Below are positions 26,399 to 36,042 of a stretch of DNA of 64,000 bases, in pieces (the stretch's first letter is position 1; each line of letters begins with the position of its first letter). The stretch is from NCBI GenBank assembly GCA_002746975.1, contig NVXE01000008.1, forward strand, positions 95,667-159,666, given 5' to 3'. A model generated the notes under the pieces. It worked only from the letters and a program-made list of their open reading frames with translations. It was not told the DNA's origin and did no database searches. The position numbers and the translations under genes are program-made. The DNA comes from Bacteroidota bacterium. GTDB taxonomy: Bacteria; Bacteroidota; Bacteroidia; Flavobacteriales_D; Sanyastnellaceae.

Positions 26399-27142
26399 AT
26401 GGGAAAATCATCAAAAGCATTACGCGCAGAAGGCCTTGTAAAAAGTTACGGCGGACGTAAGGTTGTAAATGATGTGAATTTCTTTATTGAACCTGGTGAA
26501 GTTGTGGGGCTTTTAGGACCAAACGGAGCAGGTAAAACCACTTCTTTTTATGCCGTTGTAGGTCTCGTCAAACCTGATTTAGGAAAGGTTTTCCTAGGGT
26601 CTAGTGAGATTACTAAATTACCTATGCACGAGAGAGCAAGACGGGGAATCGGTTATTTACCCCAAGAACCATCCGTATTTAGAGCTCTTTCAGTAGAGGA
26701 CAACATCACTGCTATTCTTGAAATTCAGGGGTTTTCAAAAGATGAGCAAAAAGATAAACTAGAATCACTTTTAGAAGAGTTTGGGCTCCAAAAAGTTCGA
26801 AAGAGTATGGGCAATGTTCTTTCTGGAGGAGAAAGGCGACGTACAGAAATTGCACGTGCGCTCGCTTGTGACCCCACCTTTATTTTATTAGACGAACCCT
26901 TTGCGGGAGTAGATCCTATAGCAGTCGAGGACATTCAAAGAATTGTGGAACAACTCAGTAAAAAAGGAATCGGGATTCTAATTACCGATCACAACGTACA
27001 GGAAACTCTTCACATAACAGATCGAGCATACCTTCTATTTGAAGGACAAATACTTATGGAAGGAACTGCTAAATCTCTCGCTGAGGATGCGCATGTACGT
27101 CGCGTATATCTAGGCCAAAATTTCGAACTAAGAAAGAAATAG
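26399..27142 (+). CDS. lptB: LPS export ABC transporter ATP-binding protein LptB
   Basis: ATPase that powers lipopolysaccharide extraction from the inner membrane together with LptFG. The 247 residues have Walker A ([16 protein letters not shown]), the Q-loop typical of LptB ([20 protein letters not shown]), the ABC signature ([15 protein letters not shown]), Walker B ([13 protein letters not shown]) and the switch His (ITDHNVQET). The C-terminal ends RRVYLGQNF, diagnostic for LptB. It closes the kdsD-tatC-DUF5686 run. Its stop is directly followed, with no spacer, by the stop of riboflavin synthase on the other strand. Confidence 0.95.
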   Translation: MGKSSKALRAEGLVKSYGGRKVVNDVNFFIEPGEVVGLLGPNGAGKTTSFYAVVGLVKPDLGKVFLGSSEITKLPMHERARRGIGYLPQEPSVFRALSVEDNITAILEIQGFSKDEQKDKLESLLEEFGLQKVRKSMGNVLSGGERRRTEIARALACDPTFILLDEPFAGVDPIAVEDIQRIVEQLSKKGIGILITDHNVQETLHITDRAYLLFEGQILMEGTAKSLAEDAHVRRVYLGQNFELRKK

Positions 27143-27742
27143 TCAGAATCTATCGGCAAACATCTTAGATATGTACTTTCCGAAAATATCGAACTCTAGA
27201 TTAACTGTGTCGCCTATTTCGAGCTTGTGCATGTTCGTTTCCGACCATGTATAAGGTATTAACGCAACAGAAAATGACCCCTCCGAACTCTCGACCACAG
27301 TAAGTGAAATTCCATTTATCGTTACCGACCCCTTAGAAACCGTCATCCACTCTGGGTTGTCTTTAGATACCGGATGAGAGAACGTTAAAACGTATGAGCC
27401 ATCTCGAGATTCAATGCTTAAAAGCGTTCCCGTTGTATCAACGTGCCCCTGAACCATATGACCATCTAAGCGGTCTCCTATTCGCAAGCACCTCTCTAGG
27501 TTTACCACGTCTCCTTTTGCCCAAACCCCAAGGCGGGTTCGCTGTAATGTTTCCTCTATAGCTGTCACGGTATATCGCTCAACATCACACTTTACTACAG
27601 TGAGACATGTACCATCGTGAGCTACGCTTTGGTCTATTTTAAGTTCAGAAGAAAAAGGGCAAGAGAGTGTGAAATGTACATTCGTACCCTCTTTTACGAC
27701 CTCCTCGATAACTCCAGTATTTTCAACTATTCCTGTAAACAT
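27143..27742 (-). CDS. ribE: Riboflavin synthase, alpha chain type
   Basis: Dismutates two 6,7-dimethyl-8-ribityllumazine molecules to riboflavin and a pyrimidine product. The 199 residues consist of two lumazine-binding barrels, starting MFTGIVENTGVI and, in the second repeat, DGHMVQGHVDTTG; the trimer-forming C-terminal helix follows. The conserved GTCLTV and GSVTINGISLTV segments are present. It begins nine bases after the large T9SS cargo gene on the same strand and probably shares its transcript. No FMN riboswitch is visible nearby. Confidence 0.95.
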   Translation of the reverse strand: MFTGIVENTGVIEEVVKEGTNVHFTLSCPFSSELKIDQSVAHDGTCLTVVKCDVERYTVTAIEETLQRTRLGVWAKGDVVNLERCLRIGDRLDGHMVQGHVDTTGTLLSIESRDGSYVLTFSHPVSKDNPEWMTVSKGSVTINGISLTVVESSEGSFSVALIPYTWSETNMHKLEIGDTVNLEFDIFGKYISKMFADRF

Positions 27743-27751
27743 TAGATTTTC

Positions 27752-30439
27752 TTATTCAATAATAATGCCTCTTCCGCCAGCTAACTGAATATTTCCAGAG
27801 AATTTTTCTGGTACTATTCCTGAAAGACGGCGGGTATAAGCTATAGCTGTATAATAGTAAACTCCATCAGGTAAAAGCTCCCCCGATTCAAAGTGCGTTC
27901 CATCCCAATTCACATCCGGGTCATGAGTCGAAAAGACCGCTTCGCCCCAACGATTGTGGATTACGACGTCCACACTATCAATGAACTTCCATGGAAAAGA
28001 TCTAAAAAGATCATTAGTCCCATCTTGATTTGGTGTAAAAATATTAGGTAGAAAGTAAAATGGGCAATTATCAACACACTCGACATTGGAAAATTCACTT
28101 TCATTGCGCCTCAAATCACCTCCTGGCCCAGCAATAAGACTATCGAGGGCAGTGACTGCAAAGCACCCTGCAATACTTCCTTCTATTTCATTTTCATTAA
28201 AAATAAAAGTTGTGTCTAAATCCAAACCCTCTTCAAAATCAAACCAAGCATACGGTCTGAGTGTATCACCCTCAAAAGGAGACCAATAAAGAATATACCC
28301 CATCACATCGTCGGAACATTCTTCCGAGCCCCACCAATTTATTACGTCTATTTCCTCTATACAATCAGCATCTACTTCAAGAGTCGGTGGACAAGGTGGG
28401 GTGAAATCATATGGTGTCGCGCAGGTAGTTTGAGAGGCATTCAGAAGAGGTGACTCCACTTCTGTTCCGTCATAAGCACCCTCACACACTACTCTGTAAC
28501 AATATGACACTCCATTTACAAGCCCTGTGTCTGAATACACTTTGGTGTTACTAATAGGGAATACACCATCCCAAATCACGGTATCTAATGGAGCGTAGTC
28601 ATCTAATGTGAATTCTATTTTACGAGAAATATAAAACTTTCTATTTGACCAAGTTACAGATGCTCTTAGTTCTAAATCAATTTGATTATCATTAGGTGTA
28701 AGAGTTAAAAAAGGAGTTGACGACGGAAGACTTTCTCCTATTAATTGCTCTCCAGCAATAGTTTCAGACCATGCTTCTACTTTGTAAATCAACATTGAAG
28801 ATTGAGTGTCAACTTGGGTATCTACGTAGTTAGAATCTGACGTTATAACTATCTCAATCCCATCTCGTATGACCTTAAAGAAATATGGCCCAGGAAATGC
28901 GATAGTATCCATTTCTGTAGGTGGCGACCAACCTACATTGACTGAACCATCAATACCCGTTACTATTACATCTGCATGAGTCATAACAGGGACGTCTTTT
29001 ACTATGGTGGCACAAACTTCATCACTCGCTAATGACTCAGAGCCATCATCGAAACGCATAACTATTCTATAGCAATATGTAGCTCCGAAAGACAGTAAAT
29101 CATCATCAACATAGGAGGTGAGTCCCAAATCTGAATTGCTAGCGATGAGATCATAACCCAAATCATCTGGTACACCTGTTTCACATACCGTAGGTTCCCA
29201 TTCAGAAGGTTCTAATTTTCTGTAAATGTCATGAAAACCAGCCTCTCTCTGCCAGTTTTCTAACTCATCGCTGCACACCCCTCCGCTCCAACTCAAGAGC
29301 ATGGTATTACCCACAGGCTCTACAACTACATTTTCAACTGCTGGTGCAACAATTCTAACATAAGCGGTTGAGATGTCGGTTAGTGGCACTGCTTGACCTT
29401 GGTCGGTTGCCTTAAATATGACTTGATATGGGGCGAGACGTACTTCAGCACAAGTCGGAGCCCAAGCGAACTCTCCTATCCCTCCTCCCAGGTTAGTAAA
29501 TATTGCCGGGTGCGCAACCTCACTTATAGGACCTCCTACTGCGTTGAGGGTGATATTATCACCATCAGGATCACTCGCGTTTACATACCAAGTTAAAAAA
29601 GATCCTGCAACTATGCATGTATCTGGTTGTTCTGCAACTTCTGGAGGTTGATTCGAGCAGACTTGTACGTCGATCTGCATATCGCGTACAACTTCCCCTA
29701 CTTTTCGTAATAATCCACCTACTTCCCTCCACTCTTCTACTCGTATCGCAATGTTATACTCCCCTACGATTTGTGGACTAGACCAAACTACATCTCCAGT
29801 AAACTCGTCAATTTCGAACAAGTCATCCGCAGGGCTAACTTCATCTGGAAATATATAAGTAGGTATTGGATCTCCATTAAAGCCCCGACACGCAACTAAT
29901 GTAAAAGTCAAAAGATCTCCATCTTCATCAAAAGCAGCCGGATTATGAATCCACTCTCGATTTAAACATGCGTTCTCAGTTGCTGGATTTAACAATTGAA
30001 CACTGTTATTATGTCCAGCTTGAGGGTCAATAATAAGCAACGACCTAATCGCAAACGGTGTATCTACCGAGCCCACCATATTTAGCACCCCCTCATTTCT
30101 ATTTGGATCCTCAACCTTAATCTCGAACTCTCCCGGCCCGCCATAAGTGTGGGTGCCTCTGTAAGTATTAACCTTTATATCGCCTATCAGAATATTAATG
30201 GATTCTCTTTCTAACGAATCCATATCCAAACCATTCTCATCTCCCCACGTAAGAAATAAGATAGGTCTGTCAGCTAAAGCAGAGGCCTTTGTGTAAGTCG
30301 TTATTAACACCTCATATGTTAAGCCATCTACGTGCTTGTACGTAATTTCTCCTGCCCTATTATGAGTAGCGCGTGCCGTTGTAGCAAAACAAACTACACT
30401 TAACATTAATAACACTTGTCTATTTACGAGCCTGAACAT
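27752..30439 (-). CDS. Large T9SS-secreted protein with gliding-motility C-terminal domain
   Basis: An 895-residue exported protein. A signal peptide is followed by the sequence THNRAGEITYKHVDGLTYEV, typical of large Bacteroidota adhesin-like proteins. Residues about 160-380 contain cadherin/PKD-like beta-sandwich repeats (DEDGDLLTFTL, NASDPDGDNITL) and about 380-770 fibronectin type III-like repeats. The last 90 residues are the gliding-motility-associated C-terminal domain (FLPNIFTPNQDGTNDLF, VVIHNRWGE, WDG, LPDGVYYYTA), the type B sorting signal for type IX secretion, which usually depends on a SprF-like partner. Many cysteines suggest disulfides. It is presumably cell-surface or released; the ligand is unknown. 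Confidence 0.9.
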   Translation of the reverse strand: MFRLVNRQVLLMLSVVCFATTARATHNRAGEITYKHVDGLTYEVLITTYTKASALADRPILFLTWGDENGLDMDSLERESINILIGDIKVNTYRGTHTYGGPGEFEIKVEDPNRNEGVLNMVGSVDTPFAIRSLLIIDPQAGHNNSVQLLNPATENACLNREWIHNPAAFDEDGDLLTFTLVACRGFNGDPIPTYIFPDEVSPADDLFEIDEFTGDVVWSSPQIVGEYNIAIRVEEWREVGGLLRKVGEVVRDMQIDVQVCSNQPPEVAEQPDTCIVAGSFLTWYVNASDPDGDNITLNAVGGPISEVAHPAIFTNLGGGIGEFAWAPTCAEVRLAPYQVIFKATDQGQAVPLTDISTAYVRIVAPAVENVVVEPVGNTMLLSWSGGVCSDELENWQREAGFHDIYRKLEPSEWEPTVCETGVPDDLGYDLIASNSDLGLTSYVDDDLLSFGATYCYRIVMRFDDGSESLASDEVCATIVKDVPVMTHADVIVTGIDGSVNVGWSPPTEMDTIAFPGPYFFKVIRDGIEIVITSDSNYVDTQVDTQSSMLIYKVEAWSETIAGEQLIGESLPSSTPFLTLTPNDNQIDLELRASVTWSNRKFYISRKIEFTLDDYAPLDTVIWDGVFPISNTKVYSDTGLVNGVSYCYRVVCEGAYDGTEVESPLLNASQTTCATPYDFTPPCPPTLEVDADCIEEIDVINWWGSEECSDDVMGYILYWSPFEGDTLRPYAWFDFEEGLDLDTTFIFNENEIEGSIAGCFAVTALDSLIAGPGGDLRRNESEFSNVECVDNCPFYFLPNIFTPNQDGTNDLFRSFPWKFIDSVDVVIHNRWGEAVFSTHDPDVNWDGTHFESGELLPDGVYYYTAIAYTRRLSGIVPEKFSGNIQLAGGRGIIIE

Positions 30440-30445
30440 ATAAGA

Positions 30446-30453
30446 CGAAGTTA
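30446..30453 (-). promoter_or_regulatory. -7 box of the T9SS cargo gene
   Basis: TAACTTCG on the minus strand ends six bases before the ATG at 30439, predicting a leaderless or nearly leaderless mRNA. It lies 14 bases from a divergent plus-strand box. Confidence 0.45.
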
Positions 30454-30467
30454 CGTAACTATGTCGC

Positions 30468-30475
30468 TACCTTTG
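30468..30475 (+). promoter_or_regulatory. -7 box of pdxA
   Basis: TACCTTTG fully matches TAnnTTTG and lies 21 bases before ATG 30497. No TTG -33 element is visible at usual spacing. It argues against translation starts further upstream. Confidence 0.5.
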
Positions 30476-30496
30476 GTCTTAATAAAAAGACTACTT

Positions 30497-31549
30497 ATGC
30501 GCATAGGATTAACTGCAGGGGACCCAAATGGAATAGGTATAGAAACTATTCTACGTGTATTTGAAGATGATAGAATGCTGAGTGACCTTACTCCTATTCT
30601 GTATGCTTCTTCAAACCTTGTAAATTCAAACTTAGAGGCGATTGGAGTAAAAGATCTAAACTGGAAAATTATTGATTCAGCTGAGAATGCCAAACCTGGA
30701 ATATTAAATGTCATTTCTGTAGATGATGATTTTAAGATCTCTCCAGGCGAGCTTTCTTCTGAGGCGGGCGGATATTCTTTTAAGTCACTTGAAAAAGCGG
30801 TTGATGATTTGGCCTCCACTAAGACTGAAGTTCTAGTAACAGCTCCTATCAATAAGGATGCAATAACTCAGGCTGGGTTTAAATTTCCAGGACATACAGA
30901 ATATTTAGCTCACATGGCTAATGCAGATGATGTGTTAATGTTTCTCGTGGCTGATAGTCTCAGAATAGGGATTGTAACTGGACATATTGCGCTTAAAGAC
31001 GTAGCCACATCCTTAACTGGAGCAGCTATTAAAAGTAAACTAGCCATTATGAACGAATCCCTACTACGCGATTTCGGTTGCGCATCGCCTCGCATCGCCG
31101 TCCTAGGGCTTAATCCTCATGCAGGAGACAATGGTCTTATGGGCGACGAGGAAAAGAACATTATCTCCCCGGTGATTCGTGATGCATGTTCATCTGGAAT
31201 GAATGTTTTCGGTCCTTATGCCGCAGATGGTTTCTTCGGTTCTGGAGCTTACAAAGATTTCGATGGAGTACTCGCAATGTACCACGACCAAGGTTTAGCT
31301 CCCTTTAAAGCCATGAGTTTCGGCAGAGGTGTTAACTTCACAGCTGGTCTTCCTATTGTTAGAACAAGCCCTGACCACGGCACTGGATTCGATATTGCGG
31401 GAAAAGGAATGGCGTCTGCTGACTCTATGCGCTCTGCAATCTTCTTAGCCCAGGACATTCGCAAGAACAGAGTCGAGTATAAAGAACTAACCTCAAACCC
31501 TTTGGAGATAACCCCTCAAAGGAAAGAATATCGAGATTCTAGACGTTAG
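30497..31549 (+). CDS. pdxA: 4-hydroxythreonine-4-phosphate dehydrogenase
   Basis: Oxidises 4-phosphohydroxy-L-threonine in the DXP-dependent pyridoxal phosphate pathway. The 350-residue protein starts MRIGLTAGDPNGIGIE, the standard PdxA start, and has the three zinc-ligand His sites in PGHTEYLAH, GLNPHAGDNG and MYHDQGLAPFK, plus the NAD-binding RTSPDHGTGFDIAGKG. Frames upstream of 30497 cross the promoter and are rejected. It opens the plus-strand run to accC; the pdxA-DUF177-rpmF-fabH-accBC order is common in Bacteroidota. Confidence 0.95.
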   Translation: MRIGLTAGDPNGIGIETILRVFEDDRMLSDLTPILYASSNLVNSNLEAIGVKDLNWKIIDSAENAKPGILNVISVDDDFKISPGELSSEAGGYSFKSLEKAVDDLASTKTEVLVTAPINKDAITQAGFKFPGHTEYLAHMANADDVLMFLVADSLRIGIVTGHIALKDVATSLTGAAIKSKLAIMNESLLRDFGCASPRIAVLGLNPHAGDNGLMGDEEKNIISPVIRDACSSGMNVFGPYAADGFFGSGAYKDFDGVLAMYHDQGLAPFKAMSFGRGVNFTAGLPIVRTSPDHGTGFDIAGKGMASADSMRSAIFLAQDIRKNRVEYKELTSNPLEITPQRKEYRDSRR

Positions 31550-31582
31550 AATATCTGTTTTTCACTGAATTGCAAAAAAGTC

Positions 31583-31613
31583 TTGGGAACCTGTTAGGGA
31601 TACACTATCTTTG
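31583..31613 (+). promoter_or_regulatory. Promoter TTG-N20-TATCTTTG before DUF177-rpmF
   Basis: TTG (31583-31585) and TATCTTTG (31606-31613) are 20 bases apart, a full match to the Bacteroidota consensus. The DUF177 ATG is 21 bases downstream. A TTG start at 31611 would fall inside the box and is rejected. Confidence 0.75.
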
Positions 31614-31634
31614 CCGTCCCGAAATTTGGACGGA

Positions 31635-32138
31635 ATGAATCCTTTGGCAAATTATAGAATCCCTTTCATGGGGCTTAAGCCTGGAAATCACGAATTCCAA
31701 GTGGACGTGGACTCGGAGTTCTTTGCTTGCTTCCCTGAATCAGAAATCCAGAGTGCTAATGGCACTGTGGGGGTAATTCTTGAGTACACAAAAACGACAA
31801 TGACATTGCGTTTAAGTCTCAATCTTACATGGAAAGTACCTTGCGGACGTTGTCTAGAGGAACTGACGTTTCCCCTTCTTCACGAAGAGCGTATCGCTAT
31901 TCGTTTTGGAGAGAAAACGGAAATTACTGAGTCGTTATGGATCTTAGGTAAAAATGAGTATGACTTAGATTTAAGCCAAATCATTTACGAGATGTCTCAT
32001 CTCGCGCTACCTAGCAATAAAGTTCATGAAAATGAATCTGACTGCGATCCTAATATGCTTGGTTACACCATGAATGAATCAGAAGAAGAAAGCGAAAAAC
32101 CTTCGGACCCTCGATGGGACGCATTGAAGAACTTGTAA
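31635..32138 (+). CDS. YceD/DUF177-family protein
   Basis: A 167-residue cytoplasmic protein of the YceD (DUF177) family. The family is conserved next to rpmF across bacteria and has been linked to 23S rRNA or ribosome assembly, with unknown mechanism. Typical marks are the PCGRCLEELTFPL segment with two Cys (CxxC) and the acidic C-terminal tail ending DPRWDALKNL, where DPR-W-x-L is widely conserved. It has its own full promoter and is followed after ten bases by rpmF. Confidence 0.92.
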   Translation: MNPLANYRIPFMGLKPGNHEFQVDVDSEFFACFPESEIQSANGTVGVILEYTKTTMTLRLSLNLTWKVPCGRCLEELTFPLLHEERIAIRFGEKTEITESLWILGKNEYDLDLSQIIYEMSHLALPSNKVHENESDCDPNMLGYTMNESEEESEKPSDPRWDALKNL

Positions 32139-32148
32139 TAATACCTAA

Positions 32149-32337
32149 ATGGCACATCCTAAAAACCGGCAGAGTAAGACCCGTACACGTAAACGTCGTA
32201 CGCACTACACGGCAACAGCACCAAACGTAAGTACCTGCCCTACAACTGGTCAACCTCATATGTTCCATCGCGCTCACTGGCACGAAGGAAAGCTCTACTA
32301 CAAGGGCAAGGTTGTTATGGAACGCGAAGAAGCATAG
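32149..32337 (+). CDS. rpmF: 50S ribosomal protein L32
   Basis: Small basic ribosomal protein of 62 residues. It starts [20 protein letters not shown], where the P-K-R-R-S/T-K pattern is diagnostic for L32. The usual four zinc cysteines are reduced: only [10 protein letters not shown] remains, so it is likely a zinc-free (C-minus) type as in related genomes. It is paired with DUF177 as in most bacteria and ends in a strong terminator. Confidence 0.96.
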   Translation: MAHPKNRQSKTRTRKRRTHYTATAPNVSTCPTTGQPHMFHRAHWHEGKLYYKGKVVMEREEA

Positions 32338-32374
32338 ATCTTCTTTGTCGTTAAGCTGATTACAAATAGAATTG

Positions 32375-32396
32375 AAGGGGGCTTCTGCCCCCTTTT
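32375..32396 (+). terminator. Intrinsic terminator after rpmF
   Basis: AAGGGGGC-TTCT-GCCCCCTT forms a GC-rich stem with a four-base loop and runs into T residues. It separates rpmF from fabH. Confidence 0.85.
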
Positions 32397-32485
32397 ATAT
32401 TCATAGACATTTTATTTTGCTAGGTTATACACCTTCAACGGTTAAGACTACTGTTAAAAACACTCTTTTGTAAGAGATAGGCCTA

Positions 32486-32493
32486 TAACTTTG
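32486..32493 (+). promoter_or_regulatory. -7 box of fabH
   Basis: TAACTTTG matches the consensus; ATG 32512 is 18 bases downstream. A possible TTG lies at 32468 but the 15-base spacing is short. The TTG at 32491 inside the box is an unlikely start. Confidence 0.5.
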
Positions 32494-32511
32494 GCCCTCA
32501 ATAACTTTATT

Positions 32512-33507
32512 ATGAGAGCAGCTATTACATGTGTCGCAGGATACGTTCCCGATGACCTACTCACAAATGCCGATTTAACGGAAATGGTAGATACTAATGA
32601 CGAGTGGATTAAATCTCGTACTGGTATCTCACAACGCCATATTCTCAAAGACCCACTCAAAGCAACTTCAGACATGGGCGCTGAGGCAGTAAAAACACTG
32701 TGTGAGAAAAGAGGCATTGACCCTTCTGAAATTGATATTATCATAACTGCTACAGTAACCCCAGATATGATGTTCCCGTCAACTTCAAATTTAATAGCTC
32801 AAAAAGTAGGAGCAACTAAAGCTTGGGGATTTGATTTAAGTGCCGCCTGTTCTGGGTTCATGTTTGCACTGACAACTGGAACTCAATTTATCCAAAATGG
32901 GACCTACAAAAAAGTTGTAGTTGTGGGAGCAGATAAAATGAGTTCTATCGTTGATTACACAGATAGAACTACATGCATTCTTTTTGGTGACGGTGCAGGC
33001 GCCGTTCTCCTTGAGCCTTCTGAGGACGAAGAAAATGGGATTATTGATCACATTCATTACTGTGATGGAGAAGGAGCAAGCTTCTTAAGACAAGAAGGTG
33101 GTGGATCTCTAAACCCTGCATCTCATGAAACAGTTGACAAAAAAATGCACTTCCTATTCCAAGACGGTAAGCCAGTTTTTAAGGCAGCTGTTACTGGAAT
33201 GGCTGATGTCAGCTACGAAATAATGGAACGAAATGGCCTTACAGGTGATGATGTCGCATGGCTAGTTCCTCACCAAGCAAACCTTAGAATTATCGACGCT
33301 ACACAAAGACGTATGGGGGTTGATAGGGAAAAGGTTATGATAAATATTCAAGACTACGGAAATACAACCGCAGCAACAATTCCACTCTGTCTTAGAGACT
33401 GGGAGAACCAGTTAAAAAAGGGAGATAATTTAATACTCGCAGCCTTTGGAGGTGGATTCACTTGGGGATCTATTTACTTGAAATGGGCATACGATACAGA
33501 TTCTTAA
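32512..33507 (+). CDS. fabH: 3-oxoacyl-ACP synthase III
   Basis: Condenses acetyl-CoA (or a branched acyl-CoA) with malonyl-ACP to start fatty-acid synthesis. The 331 residues carry the full catalytic triad: Cys113 ([13 protein letters not shown]), His253 (VPHQANLRI) and Asn283 ([10 protein letters not shown]). The start ATG 32512 gives [15 protein letters not shown], the usual beginning. It has its own promoter after the rpmF terminator and is followed by accB and accC, so initiation and malonyl-CoA supply are co-located. plsX, often found before fabH, is absent here. Confidence 0.95.
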   Translation: MRAAITCVAGYVPDDLLTNADLTEMVDTNDEWIKSRTGISQRHILKDPLKATSDMGAEAVKTLCEKRGIDPSEIDIIITATVTPDMMFPSTSNLIAQKVGATKAWGFDLSAACSGFMFALTTGTQFIQNGTYKKVVVVGADKMSSIVDYTDRTTCILFGDGAGAVLLEPSEDEENGIIDHIHYCDGEGASFLRQEGGGSLNPASHETVDKKMHFLFQDGKPVFKAAVTGMADVSYEIMERNGLTGDDVAWLVPHQANLRIIDATQRRMGVDREKVMINIQDYGNTTAATIPLCLRDWENQLKKGDNLILAAFGGGFTWGSIYLKWAYDTDS

Positions 33508-33510
33508 CGA

Positions 33511-33534
33511 TCAGGTAGTACCTTTCCGACCTGA
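33511..33534 (+). repeat. Inverted repeat before accB
   Basis: TCAGGT (33511-33516) and ACCTGA (33529-33534) are 6-bp inverted arms with a 12-base loop, located between the fabH stop and accB start. It could be an mRNA hairpin or operator; chance is possible. Confidence 0.3.
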
Positions 33535-33547
33535 AAATCATGATATC

Positions 33548-34063
33548 ATGAAAATAACTGAAATTCAAGACCTTATAAAATTCATCGCTAAAGCAGGTGT
33601 TACTGAGGTAGAAATAGAACAAAAGGACTTTAAGATTATTATAAAGTCTGAAATGCCTAGAGGTCGCAAAAAGGGCATGGATGAACCTTATGTTCAGCAT
33701 ATTCAAGTCCCTGTAGCTGCTGGAATGCCTATGATGGATGGAATGTCGCCTATGGCCGCGCCTGTTGCAGCGCCTGTTGCAGCAGCACCCTCTTCCGAAG
33801 CTTCTAGTGAAGACACTTCTAACTTAATTGAAGTTAAGTCTCCTATGATAGGTACATTCTACCGTCGTCCTAGCCCAGATAAAGATCCATTTATGGAAGT
33901 GGGTAATATGATTAAGGAAGGTGATGTGGTGTGTGTAATCGAGGCGATGAAGCTCTTTAATGAAATCGAATCTGAGGTAAAAGGTAAAATCGTAAAATTC
34001 CTTGTTGAGGATAATACTCCTGTGGAATACGATCAACCTTTATTCTTAGTCGAGCCTTCTTAA
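33548..34063 (+). CDS. accB: Biotin carboxyl carrier protein of acetyl-CoA carboxylase
   Basis: Carries biotin between the carboxylase and transferase sites of acetyl-CoA carboxylase. It is 171 residues: an N-terminal helical region ([15 protein letters not shown]), a flexible Pro/Ala linker with a small duplication ([10 protein letters not shown], about 70-80), and the C-terminal biotinyl domain with the acceptor Lys135 in [27 protein letters not shown] is the typical domain start. It is directly upstream of accC; the carboxyltransferase subunits are not in this window. Confidence 0.96.
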   Translation: MKITEIQDLIKFIAKAGVTEVEIEQKDFKIIIKSEMPRGRKKGMDEPYVQHIQVPVAAGMPMMDGMSPMAAPVAAPVAAAPSSEASSEDTSNLIEVKSPMIGTFYRRPSPDKDPFMEVGNMIKEGDVVCVIEAMKLFNEIESEVKGKIVKFLVEDNTPVEYDQPLFLVEPS

Positions 34064-34090
34064 CCCTTCGTAAACGAAGTCCTTTAAATC

Positions 34091-35425
34091 ATGTTTAAGA
34101 AGATCCTCATAGCCAATAGAGGCGAGATTGCGCTACGCGTCATCCGTACTTGTAGAGAGATGGGCATTGCTACTGTCGCTGTATATTCAACAGCCGATAA
34201 AGAAAGCCTGCCTGTAAGATTTGCTGATGAAGCTGTATGCATAGGTCCACCACCTAGTGCTGATAGTTATCTAAATATTCCAAACATTATTGCTGCTGCA
34301 GAGATTACGAATGCAGATGCGATACACCCTGGATACGGCTTCCTTTCTGAGAACGCTAATTTCTCAAGAATTTGTGCTGAAAACAACATCAAATTTATTG
34401 GAGCTAGCTCTGATATGATTGATTCTATGGGAGACAAGGCTGCAGCTAAGACTACCATGAAAAATGCCGGTGTCCCTACAATTCCAGGATCAGAGGGCCT
34501 ACTAGATTCTTACGAAGATGCTCTTAAATGTGCTAATGATATGGGCTACCCTATCATGATGAAAGCTACAGCTGGGGGTGGGGGTAAGGGAATGGCTCTT
34601 TGCAATAACGATGAAGAATTAGAGTACGCTTGGGAAAACACACGTCGTGAAGCTGCTGCAGCTTTCGGTAACGATGCTATGTACATGGAGAAGTTTATCA
34701 TGGAGCCTCGTCATATAGAAATTCAAATTGCTTCTGATTACCGTGGAAAAGCATGTCACCTATCTGAACGTGACTGTTCTATTCAACGACGTCATCAAAA
34801 ATTAGTCGAGGAGACTCCATCTCCATTTATGACTGACGAACTTCGTAAAAAAATGGGGGATGCTGCTGTTCTCGCAGCAGAAACCGTGAAATATGAAGGA
34901 GTGGGTACAGTAGAATTCTTAGTTGATGCGGATCGCAATTTCTACTTCATGGAGATGAATACTCGTATCCAAGTAGAGCATACTATTACTGAGGAAGTCA
35001 TTAACTACGACCTTATCAAGGAGCAAATAAAACTAGCTGCCGGAGAGAAAATTAGCGGACGCAACCACTTCCCTACCATGCATGCTATTCAGTGTCGTAT
35101 TAATGCTGAGGATCCTGATCGCAATTTCGCTCCATGTCCTGGTACAATTACTCATTATCACCAGCCTGGTGGTCATGGGGTACGTGTGGACACTCACGCT
35201 TATGCTGGGTACCGCATCCCGCCCTTCTATGACAGTATGATCGCTAAACTCATAGTTGTAGCCCAAACCCGTGAAGAGGCAATCACAAAGATGGAGCGAG
35301 CTCTAGACGAGTACATTATTGAAGGTGTAAAGACCACAATTCCATTCCACCAACGCTTAATGAAGAACGAAAAATTTCGTTCTGGAAACTTCACTACGAA
35401 GTTTATGGAGGAAGAGAATATCTAA
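34091..35425 (+). CDS. accC: Acetyl-CoA carboxylase biotin carboxylase subunit
   Basis: ATP-dependent carboxylation of biotin on AccB. The 444-residue protein shows the biotin carboxylase start ([20 protein letters not shown]), the ATP-grasp glycine loop ([14 protein letters not shown]), the [16 protein letters not shown] segment, the catalytic [14 protein letters not shown] and the C-terminal [12 protein letters not shown]. It is 27 bases downstream of accB with a small hairpin (CTTCGTAAACGAAG) between, and ends the pdxA-to-accC run. Confidence 0.97.
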   Translation: MFKKILIANRGEIALRVIRTCREMGIATVAVYSTADKESLPVRFADEAVCIGPPPSADSYLNIPNIIAAAEITNADAIHPGYGFLSENANFSRICAENNIKFIGASSDMIDSMGDKAAAKTTMKNAGVPTIPGSEGLLDSYEDALKCANDMGYPIMMKATAGGGGKGMALCNNDEELEYAWENTRREAAAAFGNDAMYMEKFIMEPRHIEIQIASDYRGKACHLSERDCSIQRRHQKLVEETPSPFMTDELRKKMGDAAVLAAETVKYEGVGTVEFLVDADRNFYFMEMNTRIQVEHTITEEVINYDLIKEQIKLAAGEKISGRNHFPTMHAIQCRINAEDPDRNFAPCPGTITHYHQPGGHGVRVDTHAYAGYRIPPFYDSMIAKLIVVAQTREEAITKMERALDEYIIEGVKTTIPFHQRLMKNEKFRSGNFTTKFMEEENI

Positions 35426-35460
35426 ACGATAAGATTAAGGTCTAACTAGTACTTCCTAAA

Positions 35461-35485
35461 GATTAACCTGCTACGCAGTTTAATC
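35461..35485. repeat. Near-perfect hairpin between convergent accC and rfaE2
   Basis: GATTAACCTGC and GCAGTTTAATC are complementary at ten of eleven positions around a 3-base loop (TAC). It sits between two convergent genes and may act as a bidirectional transcript end or 3' stabiliser. No long U tract follows on either strand. Confidence 0.55.
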
Positions 35486-35534
35486 CATTAAACAACGTAC
35501 AACTCGGACAAGAAAAATGTTTCGTTAGGTTTAC

Positions 35535-36017
35535 CTATCGCTTTAAAATCCCAGTAGTACTGTGTCCTGGTAATAACGGCACAGAATACACCGTCCCGCC
35601 AGCCGCTCGAACTTCCTTAGAACCAACGATATAGGCCGGGTTAGCGGTGTCGATGCATGAGGGGTCGTAATCGCCGCCCTTTACGAGCACGTGGGGGGAG
35701 AGAGCGATAATTAGATCTAGGGGCGTGTCTGACTCGAAAATAATGACTGCGTCTACACATGATAGGGCGGAAAGGAGTCGTGCTCGGTCTTGCTCACTAT
35801 GGATGGGACGATCTGGGGCTTTGTTGAGTCGACGAACGCTAGAGTCGGAATTGATACCTACTATCAGGCGCGTTCCGTGAGCAAGTGCGGATTCTAGGGA
35901 ATGTAAATGACCCACATGTAAGACATCGAATACACCATTCGTAAAAACAATCCTTTCCCCTTCAGATTCCCATTTCTGCTTTTCTTCGAGAAGTGAATTA
36001 AGAGAGAATAGGGACAT
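35535..36017 (-). CDS. rfaE2: D-glycero-beta-D-manno-heptose 1-phosphate adenylyltransferase
   Basis: Activates heptose-1-phosphate with ATP to ADP-heptose for the LPS inner core. The 160-residue protein equals the C-terminal half of E. coli HldE. The nucleotidyltransferase motifs are present: TNGVFDVLHVGHLHSLESA (HxGH), VGINSDSSVRRLNK and the late PLLPGHSTTGIL (ISTT-like). It ends a minus-strand run from DUF3109. The kinase half is not in this window. Confidence 0.94.
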   Translation of the reverse strand: MSLFSLNSLLEEKQKWESEGERIVFTNGVFDVLHVGHLHSLESALAHGTRLIVGINSDSSVRRLNKAPDRPIHSEQDRARLLSALSCVDAVIIFESDTPLDLIIALSPHVLVKGGDYDPSCIDTANPAYIVGSKEVRAAGGTVYSVPLLPGHSTTGILKR

Positions 36018-36042
36018 GATGCGAGAGTGAGGGTGCGAGTGT

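Noticed and set aside
31550-31634. TTG 31611 as the DUF177 start.
   Set aside because: It lies inside the TATCTTTG promoter element; ATG 31635 fits better.
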